Source: Glycine soja (lineage: Eukaryota; Streptophyta; Magnoliopsida; Fabales; Fabaceae). From it: 64,000 nt of DNA. This document shows positions 47,907 through 61,445 of the stretch, in pieces; position 1 is the stretch's first letter; each line of letters opens with the position of its first letter. The notes under the pieces were generated by a model. The model ran no database searches and had not been told where the DNA came from. It saw only the letters and a program-made list of their open reading frames with translations. Position numbers and translations under genes: made by a program. The stretch covers positions 38,356,608 through 38,420,607 of the forward strand of contig NC_041018.1 of the NCBI RefSeq assembly GCF_004193775.1, read 5' to 3'.

Positions 47907-48800
47907 GGGGGGAAAACAGAAAATGTTAACCACACAATAGCTGACAGATTAGGAGAAAAAACAAAGTTGATTCTTCAGCACTAAGCTGAAAAATAACAGA
48001 ATCACGACCTCTGTTTTAATTCAAGATCTTACTACTCACGTCACACCAAGATCCACTCTCTTTCTAAGCATGAATTTACCAGTTGTATATAAAGCTCACT
48101 GGTTCCCCAATTAAAATCTTTCAATGTGGACTTTGAGATTGGATTAGATCTCTAATTTCGATTCCCAATTACATGTTTCAAATGGGGGCCGGGGAAATTT
48201 TAATCATAGGTAGGAGCAAGAAAAAGTTTCTCCCATTCTTCTAATTAAGTTAAAGCATCTAGCTTAAATTAAGTATGATGCGTAAATTATTATAATTTTT
48301 TTAATATTTATTTTTGTTTTTTACTAATAAAAAATGATAAATTATCTTTGCCAAACTATTGCAGACCCTGTTATGAATGTTGTTTTTTTTTTTAATCTAA
48401 GCATGACTTCTGACATTGTTGCATATTTACGAAAAACATAAAATGATTATCACAAAATAGTTGACAGACTAGAAGAAGAAAAATAAACAGAATTGATTCT
48501 TCGACACGAAGCAAAAAAATAGTAGAATGATAACCACTGTTTCGATTCAAGATCTTATTACTCACATCACACCAAGATCCTCTTCTTTCATTCTTCACGT
48601 GAAACTAATGGATTTGCTAATTGAAAATATATATATAGACCCCAATGGTTCCCCAATTGAAACCTTTCAATGTGGAGTTTTAGATCGGGTTAGATCTCTC
48701 TTTTGATTCTCAATTACACGTTTCGAATGGGAGAAGTTTTAGTCATAGGTCCGAGCAAGAAAAAGTTTCTTCCTTTCCCCTAATTAGTTACAAGCATGGA
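47907..48800. repeat. direct duplication of about 350 bp, diverged
   Basis: Copy 1 (about 47907-48261) and copy 2 (about 48430-48800) share TTGATTCTTC, ATTCAAGATCTTA, CACACCAAGATCC, GGTTCCCCAATT, CTTTCAATGTGGA and GAGCAAGAAAAAGTTTCT in order. They are less AT-rich than the surroundings and each has a TATATAAA- or TATATATAGACC-type word, so they may be copies of an old promoter or repeat. No ORF. Confidence 0.8.
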
Positions 48801-51633
48801 TGTAATATGTTTGATAAAATTAGTTTGAATGTTAAAAATTTTATTGATAATTGAAACTTGAAAAATTATCTTATTAAATTATAAATATTTAATAAAATTA
48901 TCTGTTAAAGGAACTAAAAAATATAAAACTACATAAAAATAAAAAAATAATAAAACTTTAACTTAAATAGAAAAGATTTAAAAGAAAATCTAACAAAAAG
49001 TTTAAGAAAAATAAATAAATATAAAAGACTAAAAGTTAGAAGTTAATATTTTAAAAAATATTACTTCAAGTAATGTTTTAAAAAACATTAGAAATTACTA
49101 AAAATTTATTTACCAAATAATCAAACAAATTTACTAAAAGATAACTAAACATTATCTTTCTTATTTTACTCTTTTCTAATTCTTTCCTTTTCTCAATTCA
49201 ACTAAACAAAGTGTAAGATAAATATAACAAAAAAATATGAATGAAGTGTTAAATTCTCTCTTCACTTATTTAGTTATATAGAAAATTGATGAGAAAAAAA
49301 TGATATTTTTTAGGGACATTTTTATCTAGTATAATTCATGTCTTATTTTACTAGAGGACATGTACAGTGTACTAAAAATTGTCTTTGTTTTTCTCTCTAA
49401 AATTATGAGAGATTATTTTGTAAAGTACACTTCTCTACGTCAACAAATAATATTGAAAGTATGAAATAAAACACACAAAATATAAAATAATTCATGTATT
49501 TTGTTTAATCAATTGAGATAAAGTCTAAAATATATGAAAGAGAAAACAATTGTAAGATAAAAAATTGAAATAAATGGGAGCATTTGTTTCATGGGTAGAT
49601 TTTTCAGTCCCAATCATACAAAAGAGAAAAAAAATGTGTTTGTTACAAAATAATAAATTAATTAATTTTGAGTATATTTATTTATTTGAATAAACAATAA
49701 TCTCATCTTACCTTCCATCAATATTTAATCCTGATAGAGGAGTATGGAATATTTACTCCAATGGGTTAAAAGTTCTCTGAGTAAAAAAACACATATTATC
49801 TCTCTGCATGCTATCATATTCTCGTATTAATGATTCATTTATTTATGTTCTCTCATTTGTTTCATTCTCAAAAATTTTGTTCATGTGCCTAATTTTATTT
49901 GCGGTTAATCTCATGAATTTTAAAGGAATGGTGAGAGGGATTATGTCATGGGAACGTGAAATATATAGCATGTATAGTTTGTTTGTTATTTCTTATTTGT
50001 TGGTCTTATAATAAAGTTATTTGTTTTACCAAAGAAAAAAAAAAGAGCATCTTTAACATAATAATAAGAATATTTTAGTAATTATAACATATATTTCCAG
50101 AAAAATATAATTTAACCAAACATATGTCTTAATTATTTTCGAGAATATAAAAAACATTCTCAACTAATGTTATAATTAATCAAACACATTTTTTTATTAA
50201 ATTCTCAAGAATAACGTGTATATATTTTATTCTCAAAAATAATATTTTCAAAACTAAAAAAGTTATAAGTGAAACAAACACCTCAAATTTGTACGAATAT
50301 GCATGTTTATAATTTGTTGACTGCCTCCAATGGAGGTTTATTGAGGAGTTTCTTAAGTGAAGAAAATATTTCTTACAACTCCTTGTCTATTAGAGCAAAT
50401 CTATGTGGCAGAAAGAGTTTCTTACAAATAAAATTTGTATTTTCTGTGATAAATTATTTCTTAATAATAAAAAAATATTTATCTGACGCATAACAATACC
50501 ATACATAAATCATAATTAAATAAAAATAAAAAAATATAAAAGTAAATTTCTTGAAGTTTCTTATCATTAGAGTAAAATTAGGTATAAATTTTTTATAATA
50601 ACATAACACTATGAACACCACAAAAAATACTATAGAGACTAAAAAAATAATTTAAGAAACTCAACTCACTTAAAAAAATTTCATTCGAAATATTCTATAG
50701 ATTATAGATATTTATAGTAATTTATAACTTCATTTATTAAAGTATTCAATACAACACTACAACTAGCATACAACATTAGTCATCCAACCTACGAAAATTG
50801 TTCTTTTTGCGTGTTCAACTCTCAACAAAATTACTCATCGTTACACTTTGCCGTAGCTATACATGACCTACTAGATTGTCTTCTTTTTTTTTAATGCACC
50901 TATTAGGTTGTCTTAAAAACCATATATAACTTCCCCCACCTCATTTTGAAAAACAAACTACAAAGCTTTTTTTCTAACATGTAAGATAAGTATTTCGTAC
51001 ACGACAATGCATCTAATTTCTAATCTTGAAAGAATAAATATTAAGATGCTAAACAAAGACAAATTTTATTCAATTATTCACTTATTAATAGAAAAAGAAC
51101 CATGCATAGCACCAACAATATCCAATTTTTTGAAGGAAAAAGAATGGGAACAAATGTGGTTCCTCTGAAAGGCTATTCGTACTAGAAGAACTAGATGATA
51201 GTTTTTATATCCTCTCCTGAACAATGAAATCCAGCCAATGATATCCTATGAAGCAGAATGATACCATTACAATTTCTCAGCAATTATTTGGATCACAACC
51301 ATGAAGTGCCCCCACTTGTCTCTCCTGCATAACATAAAATGCAAACAAATAGGTCATCCAAATAATTAATAAAATGATCTGTAGCATTAGCACAAGTAAT
51401 ATTCATAAAACTTCATAAAGGATCCAAACAAGAGCAGTATTTGTTTGCTTCTTCTGTATCTACCACCTTCCCTGCTGCATAAAAACAATTCACACTTATC
51501 ATTAAGATCACATAAAATTGAAACCAAAACCAAAAGTAGTAACAAAAGTACCAAATTGTACCATCATGATGCAATGTGAATGAAATTAAAGAGACCAAGC
51601 TGAGGACACAATAATAGTATAATTCTCATCCCT
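48801..51633. other. AT-rich intergenic DNA and HSF 3' flank
   Basis: No gene recognised. A possible MITE lies at about 50342-50668: GAGGAGTTTCTTAAGTG on the left and, inverted, GTTGAGTTTCTTAAATT on the right. The last 500 bp before 51634 (spliceable-looking CAG and TGCAT words) are probably the 3' UTR of the HSF gene. Confidence 0.5.
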
Positions 51634-54605
51634 CTATGGTTTGGATCCTAGGTAGTCCATATGATCCACAAGGTCCTGCAATTGCTCACTCCAATCATCA
51701 GGGTTTGCTACCAAATCCTCCATCGGCACATCGACTTGGGTGCAATCACCAATTATAACTTCATCCTCCGGATTCCCAGTAATCAAGTCTTTGTTGAGAA
51801 AGTCCTCCAAGATTGAATCCTCAACCAAAATCGATGCAGGCTCATCGATTTCATTACCGAATTCATTATCATAAGCCGGTGCGAAAAAAGTGTCCATATC
51901 AGTCTCCATAGTTGCCAAATCTTGATTATCTTGTTGCAAGTTCTCCACACTTGGACAAGCAGGTAGTCTCCTTTTCCTATTGATTTCAACACCCAACAAC
52001 ACTTCTCTGCTTTGGGGGGTTTTGTGGACTAATTGCTGCATGAAAGATGGATTGCTTAGTGCTTTTGCTAAGAAACTCATCATTTGTTGCTGTTTCTTCT
52101 CTGTGGCTTGCATTCTTGCCTCCATGGCACTTAATTGGTCCCTTGAGTTCAGTTGTTGGTGCCTCAATCTCACAATTTCTGCCATCAAAATGTTTCTATC
52201 CCTTTTCAACCTCTCCAACTCACCTTCTAGTCCAAACTTCCCCACTTCAACACAAGCTCCACTTCCTCCTTTTTGTTGATTGCTGTGTGACACATTTCTT
52301 CTTCTCTTTATGGTCTTCAATAAGTGCCTTTGTCCTGCCAGAAAACCTTCGTTTGCAAATTCCCATTTATCAGGATCAACTTTCCTAAACCCCTGTGTAC
52401 ATTTTCCACACAACAAAATGGGAAGACAAAGATTAGTCAAATTAGTTCGAGGAAGCTGGTCAATGATTTAAGTAAGCACTAATTAATCAGTGTAAAGCAT
52501 TCGGTAAGTGATCACCTCTACAAAGTCACGTCCAACTAACTAGTAAAAAAACAGATACTTTTGTACTAATTAATCATCCATATTAATTCTTATGTTTCTA
52601 GAATACAGAAGAAAAAAATAATAATCTTAAAACATGAAACTCAATTTTGATTATCAAATACATGAAAATAAACTTCCAATATTAATTTTTTTACATCAAA
52701 CTAGTGCTTCAATGTCAATTTTGGATCTACTCATACATTGAAGACCCATTTAAAGAATATTTATGATTTGAAAACAAAATTGAAGAAACTCATAGATATT
52801 TGATAATCTTTGTCTTCTTCGAAATTTCATACAGCAGGCCAGATTATGAAAAATCATTCAAATGTAAGTGTATTTCATTCATCTTATCTACTTATTTTAG
52901 AAAAGTAACGACTTATTTTTACAATCTAAGAGAGCTTTCCTCGAAGTAGTTACTTCTCCCAAACACCCTCATATAAGAATTGAAATGGGGGCTGAAAAAT
53001 TAAGATTAATCAAAGAAAAAATCAAACAAAATGATGGCATAAGCAAATCCTTAAGAACATGGAATGATTTTGAATTTTGATGGAGCCTATATAATTAACT
53101 AGTAGTATTTTATTAAGATTATATGGTCATCTCATTTTATTACAAGAAATTAGGAGTCGGAATATATTTTTTGAGCAAATCATTGGTAAAAAGTCTTTAC
53201 GTGATATTGTTCACAAACAAATTAACTACTTGAGGATACCCTATTGACAATTTAAAATTAAATGATATGTCATCCGCATGCACAAGGGACAGAGATTGCA
53301 CAATTATCAAAATTTGTCTCACCAACCCTAGATGCTACCCAAACAAAGGATCTGATAGCATAAACCTAGATGCTATCAGAACAAAGGATGATATGTCATC
53401 CTTGAATTACCCTAGATGTTATCAAAACAAAAGATTACCAAGGCGCTCTTTAATTTTTATCAAGACTTATATCATTCAATAATGTCATGTGAATTGCTAG
53501 CCACGTGTGAAGTATATATAAGGCTAACCAACAAAAGTTTGGTAAGAGAAGAGAAGTGACTACCATGAATCAAAAGGTCCCTCATCAAAAAGAAAATAAA
53601 AATGAATCAAAAGATCCAAGGTCAATTATACTAAGTAAATACACATTCTCCTCTAAGACCTATAACCCCTTCCTTAGATCTCCAAAAAAAAAAATTGTCA
53701 TCCCCCTAAACAGATAAAAAAATTCAACAACCTAAGATTACACAGGAAGCTGAACATTAAAAGCGTGTTTAAAAACTCATTAAAAATAGAGAAATTAATC
53801 ATGTTTGGGATGTGAAAACTATAACGGTTAGCTTCTAAAATTACATCCAAAAGGTGAACAGTAACATATGAAAGATAGAACCAAACACCCTATAAATCAA
53901 TTAAAATGAATGTGCGTTTAATTTTATGTTAGATTCTCTACTAATACTTTCATGTGCTATCAATTTTAAGTTTACCCCGAATTTTACTTGTAACTTGTCT
54001 TTAATAATGAAATGATTCAAACATAAATCATGTTACTTCATAATCAATTATCAGTTAACTTGTCAAGTTGCCTTTAATAATGTAAAGATTCAAACAATAA
54101 TCATATTATTTTAAAAATAACTCTAACCAAATTGAATTTTACAATCGCCTGCTTATCCAAACACATTCACATGAAATCCCATAAATAAAGTGACAACAGC
54201 AACCAATCCTTAAAACACATTAAACACCAACTCAGACACAAAACCATGCATCATGAACAGTTACATACAAAAAATTTCAAAGAGCACACAGTGAGTACTT
54301 ACATAGGTGTTGAGCTGGCGAATGAAGCTGGAGAAATTGGCGTGCTTGAAGTAACGAGGCAGAATGTGAGCAGAAAACTTGTGAGAGTCCCACACGACAA
54401 AGCTGTTGCGAGCCATGCTCCATGAAACAATGGAATCCGTGGAAGGATCTTCCACCATGTCAAAGATCTTGCTCAGAAACGGAGGGGGACCCACCTCGTG
54501 CAACCCTTCCATGGGCTGTGCCTGTGGAGAAATAAAGCTTGAAGATGATGAACCACCACCTCCACATGTCATTGCTTCTTCCTCCTTCACTCTGATTCTC
54601 TCCAT
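51634..54605 (-). CDS. HSFA2: class A heat stress transcription factor, HSFA2-like
   Basis: HSFA2 amplifies and prolongs the heat-stress response by binding heat shock elements in chaperone genes. Two exons: 54605-54303 and 52392-51634, 353 residues (Arabidopsis HSFA2 is 345). The DNA-binding domain covers residues about 39-132 ([49 protein letters not shown]) and is split by the single 1.9 kb intron at the position conserved in plant HSFs. The oligomerisation region is about 147-215 with the class A spacing. Basic NLS NRKRRLP at 239-245, activator-like acidic/aromatic segments near 292-303 and 332-341, and a C-terminal export-type [11 protein letters not shown]. The C-terminus (MEDLV...DW...LGSKP) is the reason for HSFA2. 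ATG 54605 (MERIRV) was chosen; 54611 is a possible alternative. Confidence 0.93.
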
Positions 54606-54835
54606 GCACATCAACACAAGAAGATTAAGGAAATTGGAAATTGAGTTTAGTTTAGTTTGAGTGACACAACAACACAAGTACTAGTAATTAATAATCTAGT
54701 AGTATGGTTAAATGTTAATGGTTTCTTTTTATGTGCGAATGTGTTTAAGTGAAACAATGTTTTTGACTCTGTGACTACGTTAGGAAGTTGTGTTTGTTTT
54801 GAGCTTAGATTAGTGTTGGTAGTTGGTTGGTGCCT

Positions 54836-54889
54836 GAAAGAAGATTCTAGAGAGAGAACGTGTTATGATGGTGCTGGAAATTTCTAGAG
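54836..54889 (-). promoter_or_regulatory. two heat-shock-element-like sites upstream of HSFA2
   Basis: GAAGATTCTAGAG at 54840-54852 and GAAATTTCTAGAG at 54877-54889 both follow the alternating GAA-nn-TTC-nn-GAA pattern, with GAG in the third unit. They lie 235-285 bp upstream of the HSFA2 start codon. HSFA2 genes are known to be heat-induced by HSFA1 factors through such elements, so these sites are likely functional, but this is an inference. Confidence 0.65.
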
Positions 54890-55930
54890 AGAGATTAACT
54901 GCAAAGAACAGTCTAAAATTCCAAATGTCCAATGTTTTTTTTAAAAAAAATTATTTTTTTATGCATGTTAGTAGAAAAGTTTTATGTTATTAATTGTCAA
55001 TAGATTAAAAATTATGACAAATATAATACTTAAGTTTTGGGAAAGAAAAATAATTTTTTAATTCTCATCTCTTCCCCTGTAATTATTTTGTTCCTTTATA
55101 TTTTTTTCCTTCAACCATACTATAAAAAAATAGTAATAATTGGAGAAAAAATGTTATGCAAAGATAATTCTACATAGTTATCCAATTATAACCTATTATC
55201 ATGTATGATAAATTTATGTTGACTTGACTTTTAAAATAAGAGAAAAAAAAAGTTATTTCACACATTGATTTGTAATTGAATGATAGTGTTAAATTGTTCT
55301 ACATTAGTACATAGACATTAAAATTTAATAATTATTAGATAATAATAATTTTTTTATGAGACATAAAAGCTAAAAGGGAAAGCAGGAAAAACTATAAATA
55401 TTATATAACACATGCTAAAAATGCAGTGACGCAAAATACAGTTTACAAATACAAGAAAGTCAAATACACATACCTGGAATTAGGGATGTAAAAAAAAAAA
55501 ATAGAGCCAAACCAACCGATCCAAAAATGATTGAAACCAATAAAACCTGTAAAAAAACTGTTTTAAAAAAATCAATTCACCTTATAAAGATATTCGATTA
55601 ACCAGCTGTCTAAAGTGAATCCAATATGCATCAATATTGATTTTTTTAAAAAAAATCAATTTTTACACGGCCCTACCTGAAAAATAACCTTCATTTACAT
55701 ACATAAAAAACAAAATTATTTATCATCATACCACACAATATTAGAAAAATATAAAATATAAAATATTCACAACTCCTAAAGTTACCCTTGGACGAATACT
55801 TATTTATGATGTCGTACGACCATGCATGTGATCAATGGGTTTCCTTTTCTAGCCAACAAAAAAACAGTGGGCTTCTCCTCGTGGACTTTGGAGTTTGGAT
55901 AGTGTGTTTAGCCCCACTATTGAATAGCAG
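54890..55930. other. AT-rich DNA upstream of HSFA2
   Basis: No gene. The stretch 55485-55680 contains CCAAACCAACCGATCC and CGATTAACC words like those of an old repeat. The frames around 55788-56126 resemble no family known to me and overlap the presumed left end of the next transposon. Confidence 0.45.
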
Positions 55931-56204
55931 ATATTTCAGGCTTTTGCTTCTTGCACCCTCTGTTGCTACCTGCACCTCCAGAATTTTCAAAATGGCCATA
56001 GTAACCTTGTCTTCCTCACTTGTCCATACCTTCTCTTCCTCACTTGTCCATACCTGGAACATTGTCTTCTTCACTTTTTCATTCCTTGTAAGCATTTTCA
56101 TTGCTCAAGTTCACTTGCACATGTGAGTTATTAATTATTTTATTTATACTTGTTGTGTTATTTTACTATAACCAAATTGACTTACGTGGAAATGTTTTTT
56201 AGAA

Positions 56205-56600
56205 AACCATGTTTTAGGATAGGTTTGGATCAACAAATCCAGAATAAAATGATTCAAAAAAGTAACACTTTTGGATCAGACAATTTGGATTTGTTGTTAT
56301 ACAAATTTGGATTTGTTGATCTAAAATTTATTTTTCCAATTAAGCTCAAATCAATCAATCCAAAATTTTGTAATAATAATTTTGGATTAAGTTATCTGAA
56401 AGAATAACATAATTAGATTTGTTCTTATATGAATTTAGAATTGTTGATCCAAAATTTATTTGTATTTCCTAATAAGTCTGAATCAATCAATTCAGAATTC
56501 CATAATAATAGTTATGGATTGTTTGATCTGAATTCAGTTTCCGTTTTGTTTCTACCGGATCAAGTAATTTGGAACTTCAAAACAATAATTATGGATTCCC
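56205..56600. repeat. left subterminal repeats
   Basis: Repeated words TTGGATTTGTTG, GGATCAACAAATCC, CAATCAATCCA/TTCAGAATT and AATAATTTTGGATT occur in direct and inverted orientation. Open frames here are not protein-like. Confidence 0.6.
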
Positions 56601-56769
56601 TGGTCTGGAAATAATTTTTTTTCACTTCCTTATTGCCTTATCTGGAAGGTTGGTTTAAGGTATTTTAATTAATTTTTTATTAATTATAAATTGAGGCTAT
56701 TATAATATTTTGAATATGTTGGATAATTTTTGTTCAATAACTTACTTTTGTTACTTTTGAAAGGTTTAT

Positions 56770-59215
56770 ATGGAGGACAATTATGTGAGGAAGATGTCAG
56801 ATGAAGTGGATATGGATGCTGACATGGACAATGATGTCAAAATAGATGAAGATATTCATATCCATTATGGATAAGAGACCGAAAAAATTGTTGATTGTAG
56901 CAAAGCATTCATAAATACAAAGGTAACTATTTTGTGTTTTTTTTTTGTTTGTAATACATTGAAAATATTATACGTTGGCGTATTGATGTTGCATGTTTTG
57001 TATACAAGTTTTTGCTACTTGAGATGAATTATTGAAATGGGCTCAGGATGTTGCATTTGAAATGGGTTTTGTTGTTGTCATTTTGAGGTTAGATACATCA
57101 AATGAACAACCTAGATGGAAGACATTTGTTGTGTTGGGTTGTAAAAGAGGTGGGAAGTATAGGCAATACAAACAAGACTTACAAACCATTGTGAGTGGAA
57201 CTAGAAAGTGTGATTGTGTCTTTAGGCTGAGAGAAAGACCACTGAAGGTTGATGAAGGATAGATGTTGGAGTTAATATGTGGGGCGCATAATCATGATTT
57301 ATCTGAGTCATTGGTTGATCATCTGTATGTTAGTCGACTAAATAATAAAAAGAAGACGATGTTTGTTGATATGACAAAGAGTATGGTAGAGCCAAGAAAT
57401 ATCTTGTTGTCATTCAAATAGCACAATGAAATAAATGTGACTACAATAAAACAAGTATATAATGCAAGGACTGTGTATCGTTCATCTCAAAGATGTTCTA
57501 GAATGGAAATGCAACATTTGATGAACTTACTTGAACAAGATATGTATATTCATTGACATAGAATGAATGATACATCAGAAGTTGTGCACAATATTTTTTG
57601 GACACATCCTAATGCTGTGAAAATGATTAATGCATTTAATATAGTGTTCTTGATGGACAATACCTACAAAACTAACAGATATAGACTATTATTACTGGAT
57701 ATTGTTGGTGCGACTCCTACTGAAATGACATTTTTTGTAGCTTTTGTATATTGGAGGCTAAATGAGAGGATAACTTTGTTTGGGCACTTTAGAAACTCAT
57801 AGGACTTTTTTTTTAGACTTGATAGATTGCCTAAAATGATTATCACTAACAGAGATTTCGCCTTGATGAATGCAGTAAAATATGTATTTCTTGAAGCTAG
57901 TAGTTTATTGTGCCCATTTCACATTGAAAAAAATGTGAAAGCGAAATGCAAGATTTATGTTGCTTCCAAAAATAAAGTTATGCACTTAGGGATACAACAA
58001 GCAGGTATTTTACTTCATATACTTATTTTGATAAAGTGTAACATATTAAAATTAAAGTGGACTTTGTTGATTAACAAGCTGAATATACACATTGGAGTTT
58101 AAAGAGGTTAATTCATAATAGCATGGGGGACTTGTGTAAATGTTGGAATGTCATGAAAAACTTGATCACATTGCAGCATACTGAAATTAAAGCCTCATTT
58201 GAGAAGAATATTCATTTTGTAGGTCATAGTCATAATGTAACATAGTTGGAAAAGTTACTATAAAAAGTAAACTTCGTGAAATAGCATGCCCTGACATGAC
58301 TTCAATGTGTTTACCATTTGATAAGGTAAAAACTAAGGGATAACAAAAGGACGTGCAAGTAAATTTGAAAGGTCTACTAAACGTGATCCTTCATACATTG
58401 AACATGTTGATGCATTATATTTTGTGCATGACAGCTCATTCAATTGGAAGTCATTCAAGGCATCGGGTCAAAAACTGAAGTTGGCAAAGATTCACAAAAC
58501 AAATATTCACATGCTAGATCAATTTCATGTTAACCTTCACCCATATATTTTGGGCATTGTTGATGTAAAGGCCAATGGCCATTGTGGTTACCGTGCAGTT
58601 GATGCCTTACTAGATATGGGTGAAGAATGCTTGGCCTATAATGCATAACAATTTGCTTAAAGAACTTGGTCAGTGGCGGGATGAGTATGTCATTATATTT
58701 GGTAGTCTTGAGGGTTATGATGTCATAAAGAGATCTTTACTAGTTGATGGTCTTTTATGGTAAAGTCCATAATTTCAACTTTTTATTTGTATATGTTAAA
58801 TTTTATGTAACTATTCCTCCTAACTTCATTCTTTATCAGGAATCTATGGATAAATGGATGACAAAACCAAACATGGGATATATTATTGTGTCTAGGTATA
58901 ATGTCATATTTGTATGCTTATTAGCAGAACAATGATTGACCATCTTCCCATTTAGATCTCAACCTCCTACTAATACGTCAGTTCACCGTTTGATTTGTGT
59001 GGATCTTGTCAATGCCAACCATTATGTTTAGGTATGACACATCGTTCTTAATCATGATTACATTTTTTTATTATAATCTTTAATTGAGTATTAAAATTTC
59101 TATGCAAGTATTTTTAAAGGATTGTTGTCCAATACCAAACCCTAATGTGATATGGTCTACACATTGTCATCTTGTAACAAAAGAGTGGTTCACCCCCTAC
59201 ATTGGTCGAATACAA
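56770..59215 (+). pseudogene. MULE transposase with OTU-like C-terminal domain, decayed
   Basis: An acidic N-terminal exon starts at about 56770 (MEDNYVRKMSDE), with a probable donor GTAACT near 56921 and resumption near 57008. Then a FAR1/MULE DNA-binding part (RKCDCVFRLRERP, CGAHNHDLSESL), the MULE catalytic core (FLMDNTYKTNRYRLLLLDIVG near 57648, ITNRDFALMNAV near 57842), and HIEKNVKAKCK. The C-terminal part has ANGHCGYRAV (58573-58602), the D-x-x-A-x-G-x-C pattern of OTU cysteine proteases, and later GYIIVSRYNVI and HRLICVD. Many stops and frameshifts; the SWIM region could not be found. I recall soybean MULE proteins with this same MULE-plus-OTU layout. Confidence 0.85.
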
Positions 59216-59893
59216 TAATTTTCATAATTAATTGGTGTCACACATAATTTTGCCAACCTAGCAGAAGATTGATTAGACTAATCGTGATATTTTTGTATTT
59301 TTAACATATACTTTTGTAATTGTGTTTGTAAGACCCTAAGTGTGATATTTGTTGTTTTAATATAGTTACAATTTTTTGTCAAAATTTCAGTATAACCTTC
59401 CCTAAAATATGATCAGTCCATAAAAAAATATCAACTTGTATTACCAATATCATGTCTCAAATGTAAAATAAAGATCATCATAGTACCAAACATGGCATAA
59501 AAGTTAATAAGTACCTACGTAAACCAAATATCATGTCAATTATTTTTTACAATAATCTCTAAGCTCATCCACGGCCTCCCTAGCTACCCCGAACATTTCT
59601 GCCACCTCGTCCTCTATTATTATTTCCACCATGAGTACCTTCAGACAACAACAAAAGTGTTGCTCGAACGTTATCCCATGCAGTGGTGCCCTCAATCACC
59701 ATCCTTAAGTCAATCATTTCCTGCAAGGGTTCAACAACCTTACGACAGATGTCCTATAAATAAAAAGCATAAACAATTAATGTATCAATATAACAATTTC
59801 ATCAAAATATTGAATACACATTTATAACATGGTCACTTACATAAACTGAATTATGTTGGGTACTTGTCTCTGGCACATCTCCTATGTTTGGTA

Positions 59894-61445
59894 TCACTGG
59901 GGGGGGGGGGCAATACGAATGCAATCTTTATTAACTGAAAGTACAAACGGATGTGAAATCCTAAAATACCACTCCATGTAACCTGTAGCACAACCTAAGA
60001 GCCCACTAATCGTCTCGTCTGGCCTGATCAAGTGGTATACAAAATTCAAGCACCTCTCGTCAACATCTTGTATGGATAATTGTACCGTTGTAAACACGAA
60101 TAAGTGTCGAAGAATAGTTTGAGTATAGCCAAATTGGCACAACACTCTCTTAGACAAATGTAGATGCATGTCTGACCCCAGCCTAATATATCTAGAAAAT
60201 AGTGATAACATCTCAAAGGGATGAACAACACAGTGCTCTTTATATGGCATCCGATGTTAACGGTAATCGACTAACGATAATAATCTTATACCAATTGTCC
60301 AATGATTGGCTCATAGTAATCCCTCTGTATATTTTCCATTTAGCTCCCTCTACCTAATAGTAGGAAAATGCTCGTATATCCATTCCTGTTTCAACAATAA
60401 CAAAAGTAATGGAACAAATTACCAAGTATTAAATTTTCTATATTGAAGGTTACCATAGTAGTAATAATTACCTGCAATAGAGTTGCATAACCATCAAGTT
60501 GCTTTGTATTTGCAAAACCTACATCACCTAACTACTCATACTAATATGTAAGTGCAGCTACACCCCACACATATTCCCCACACTGATCAAGGTGACGAAA
60601 ACAGTGTAAGAATGACACACTTGCCTGTGTCCAACTCTTGTCAGCAAAAATTGAACATGCTACTAAGTGCAACAAGTAAGGTCTAATAGCCTGGTCCCAC
60701 TTCTCATCCCTACACCTATCTACATAAACACCTCGCAACCAAGATAGGCAAACATGACTCCCTCCACACTATTTAGTCTCTAAAGATGCATCCTCCATGT
60801 CCACTCCCAAAAGCTCCATCAACAATGCAATAGTCACCTCTTTAGACGTGTATGGGTAACTATAAAAACCACCAACAATAGAAATATGCGACAATGATGA
60901 CACATCATCAAGTGCGAGTGTCATCTCTCCTACGAACAAATGAAAGGTGTTGGTCTCACGATGTCACCTCTCAACAAAAGCAGATAAAAGTCTCTTGTCA
61001 ACAGTTCATAACTACATTCTGTCAATGGAAGTAATCCTCAGTTCTGCACCAATCTCATAATCTCCTTATGGAAGGAGGGGAACCCAAATCCCTCAACTTC
61101 CTTTCATGTGCTACTAGTTTTAACTCTTCATGATCCTACAACGATTTATATTTCAGTATGTCATTGTGAAATACAAATCAATTAAAAAAAATAAATATTA
61201 AATTATTGTTATTGGTACACCAAGTCATCCCATAGTTTACAAGCCACATGATTAGTATATTCAGTGAAGACTGATTTGTCCATAGGTCCACCACCAAACA
61301 CAACATCTTTAAGTGCAACATCATCAGCTGCAACATCTTTGGAACCTGCGTAAATCTCTTGCTTCTCATCTACAACTACATGTCTTTCATGCTTACCTAC
61401 AGATGCAGTAGGTCTGGTGTGGTCACCACTTCTTGTACATGACAT
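59894..61445 (-). pseudogene. plant mobile domain (MAIN/PP7L-like) gene, decayed
   Basis: Minus-strand pieces: 61445-61209 (acidic N-terminus, then GGPMDKSVFTEYTNHVACKLW), 60738-60541 (DEKWDQAIRPYLLHLVACSIFADKSW, HLDQCGEYVWGVAALTY) and 60250-59894 (MPYKEHCVVHPFEMLSLF, RVLCQFGYTQTI, GYMEWYFRISHPF). These are blocks of the plant mobile domain found in MAIN/MAIL proteins, in proteins annotated as 'phosphatase 7 long form homolog', and in transposons. Its place beside a MULE transposase argues for a transposon origin. Stops separate the blocks; the part from 61200 to 60740 is only faintly readable (HVCLSWL near 60745). Confidence 0.85.

Noticed and set aside
54606..54677. Longer N-terminus for the HSF gene starting at 54677
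   Set aside because: The added residues ([11 protein letters not shown]...) are not seen in HSFA2 proteins; the ATG at 54605 gives the usual short acidic start.
55788..56126. 112-residue hydrophobic frame
   Set aside because: Composition fits pyrimidine-rich non-coding DNA with a duplicated CCTCACTTGTCCATACCT word; near the presumed transposon end.
59905..59920. Run of G residues near 59900
   Set aside because: A plain homopolymer in a pseudogene; could be slippage or a sequencing artefact, not enough for a G-quadruplex claim.
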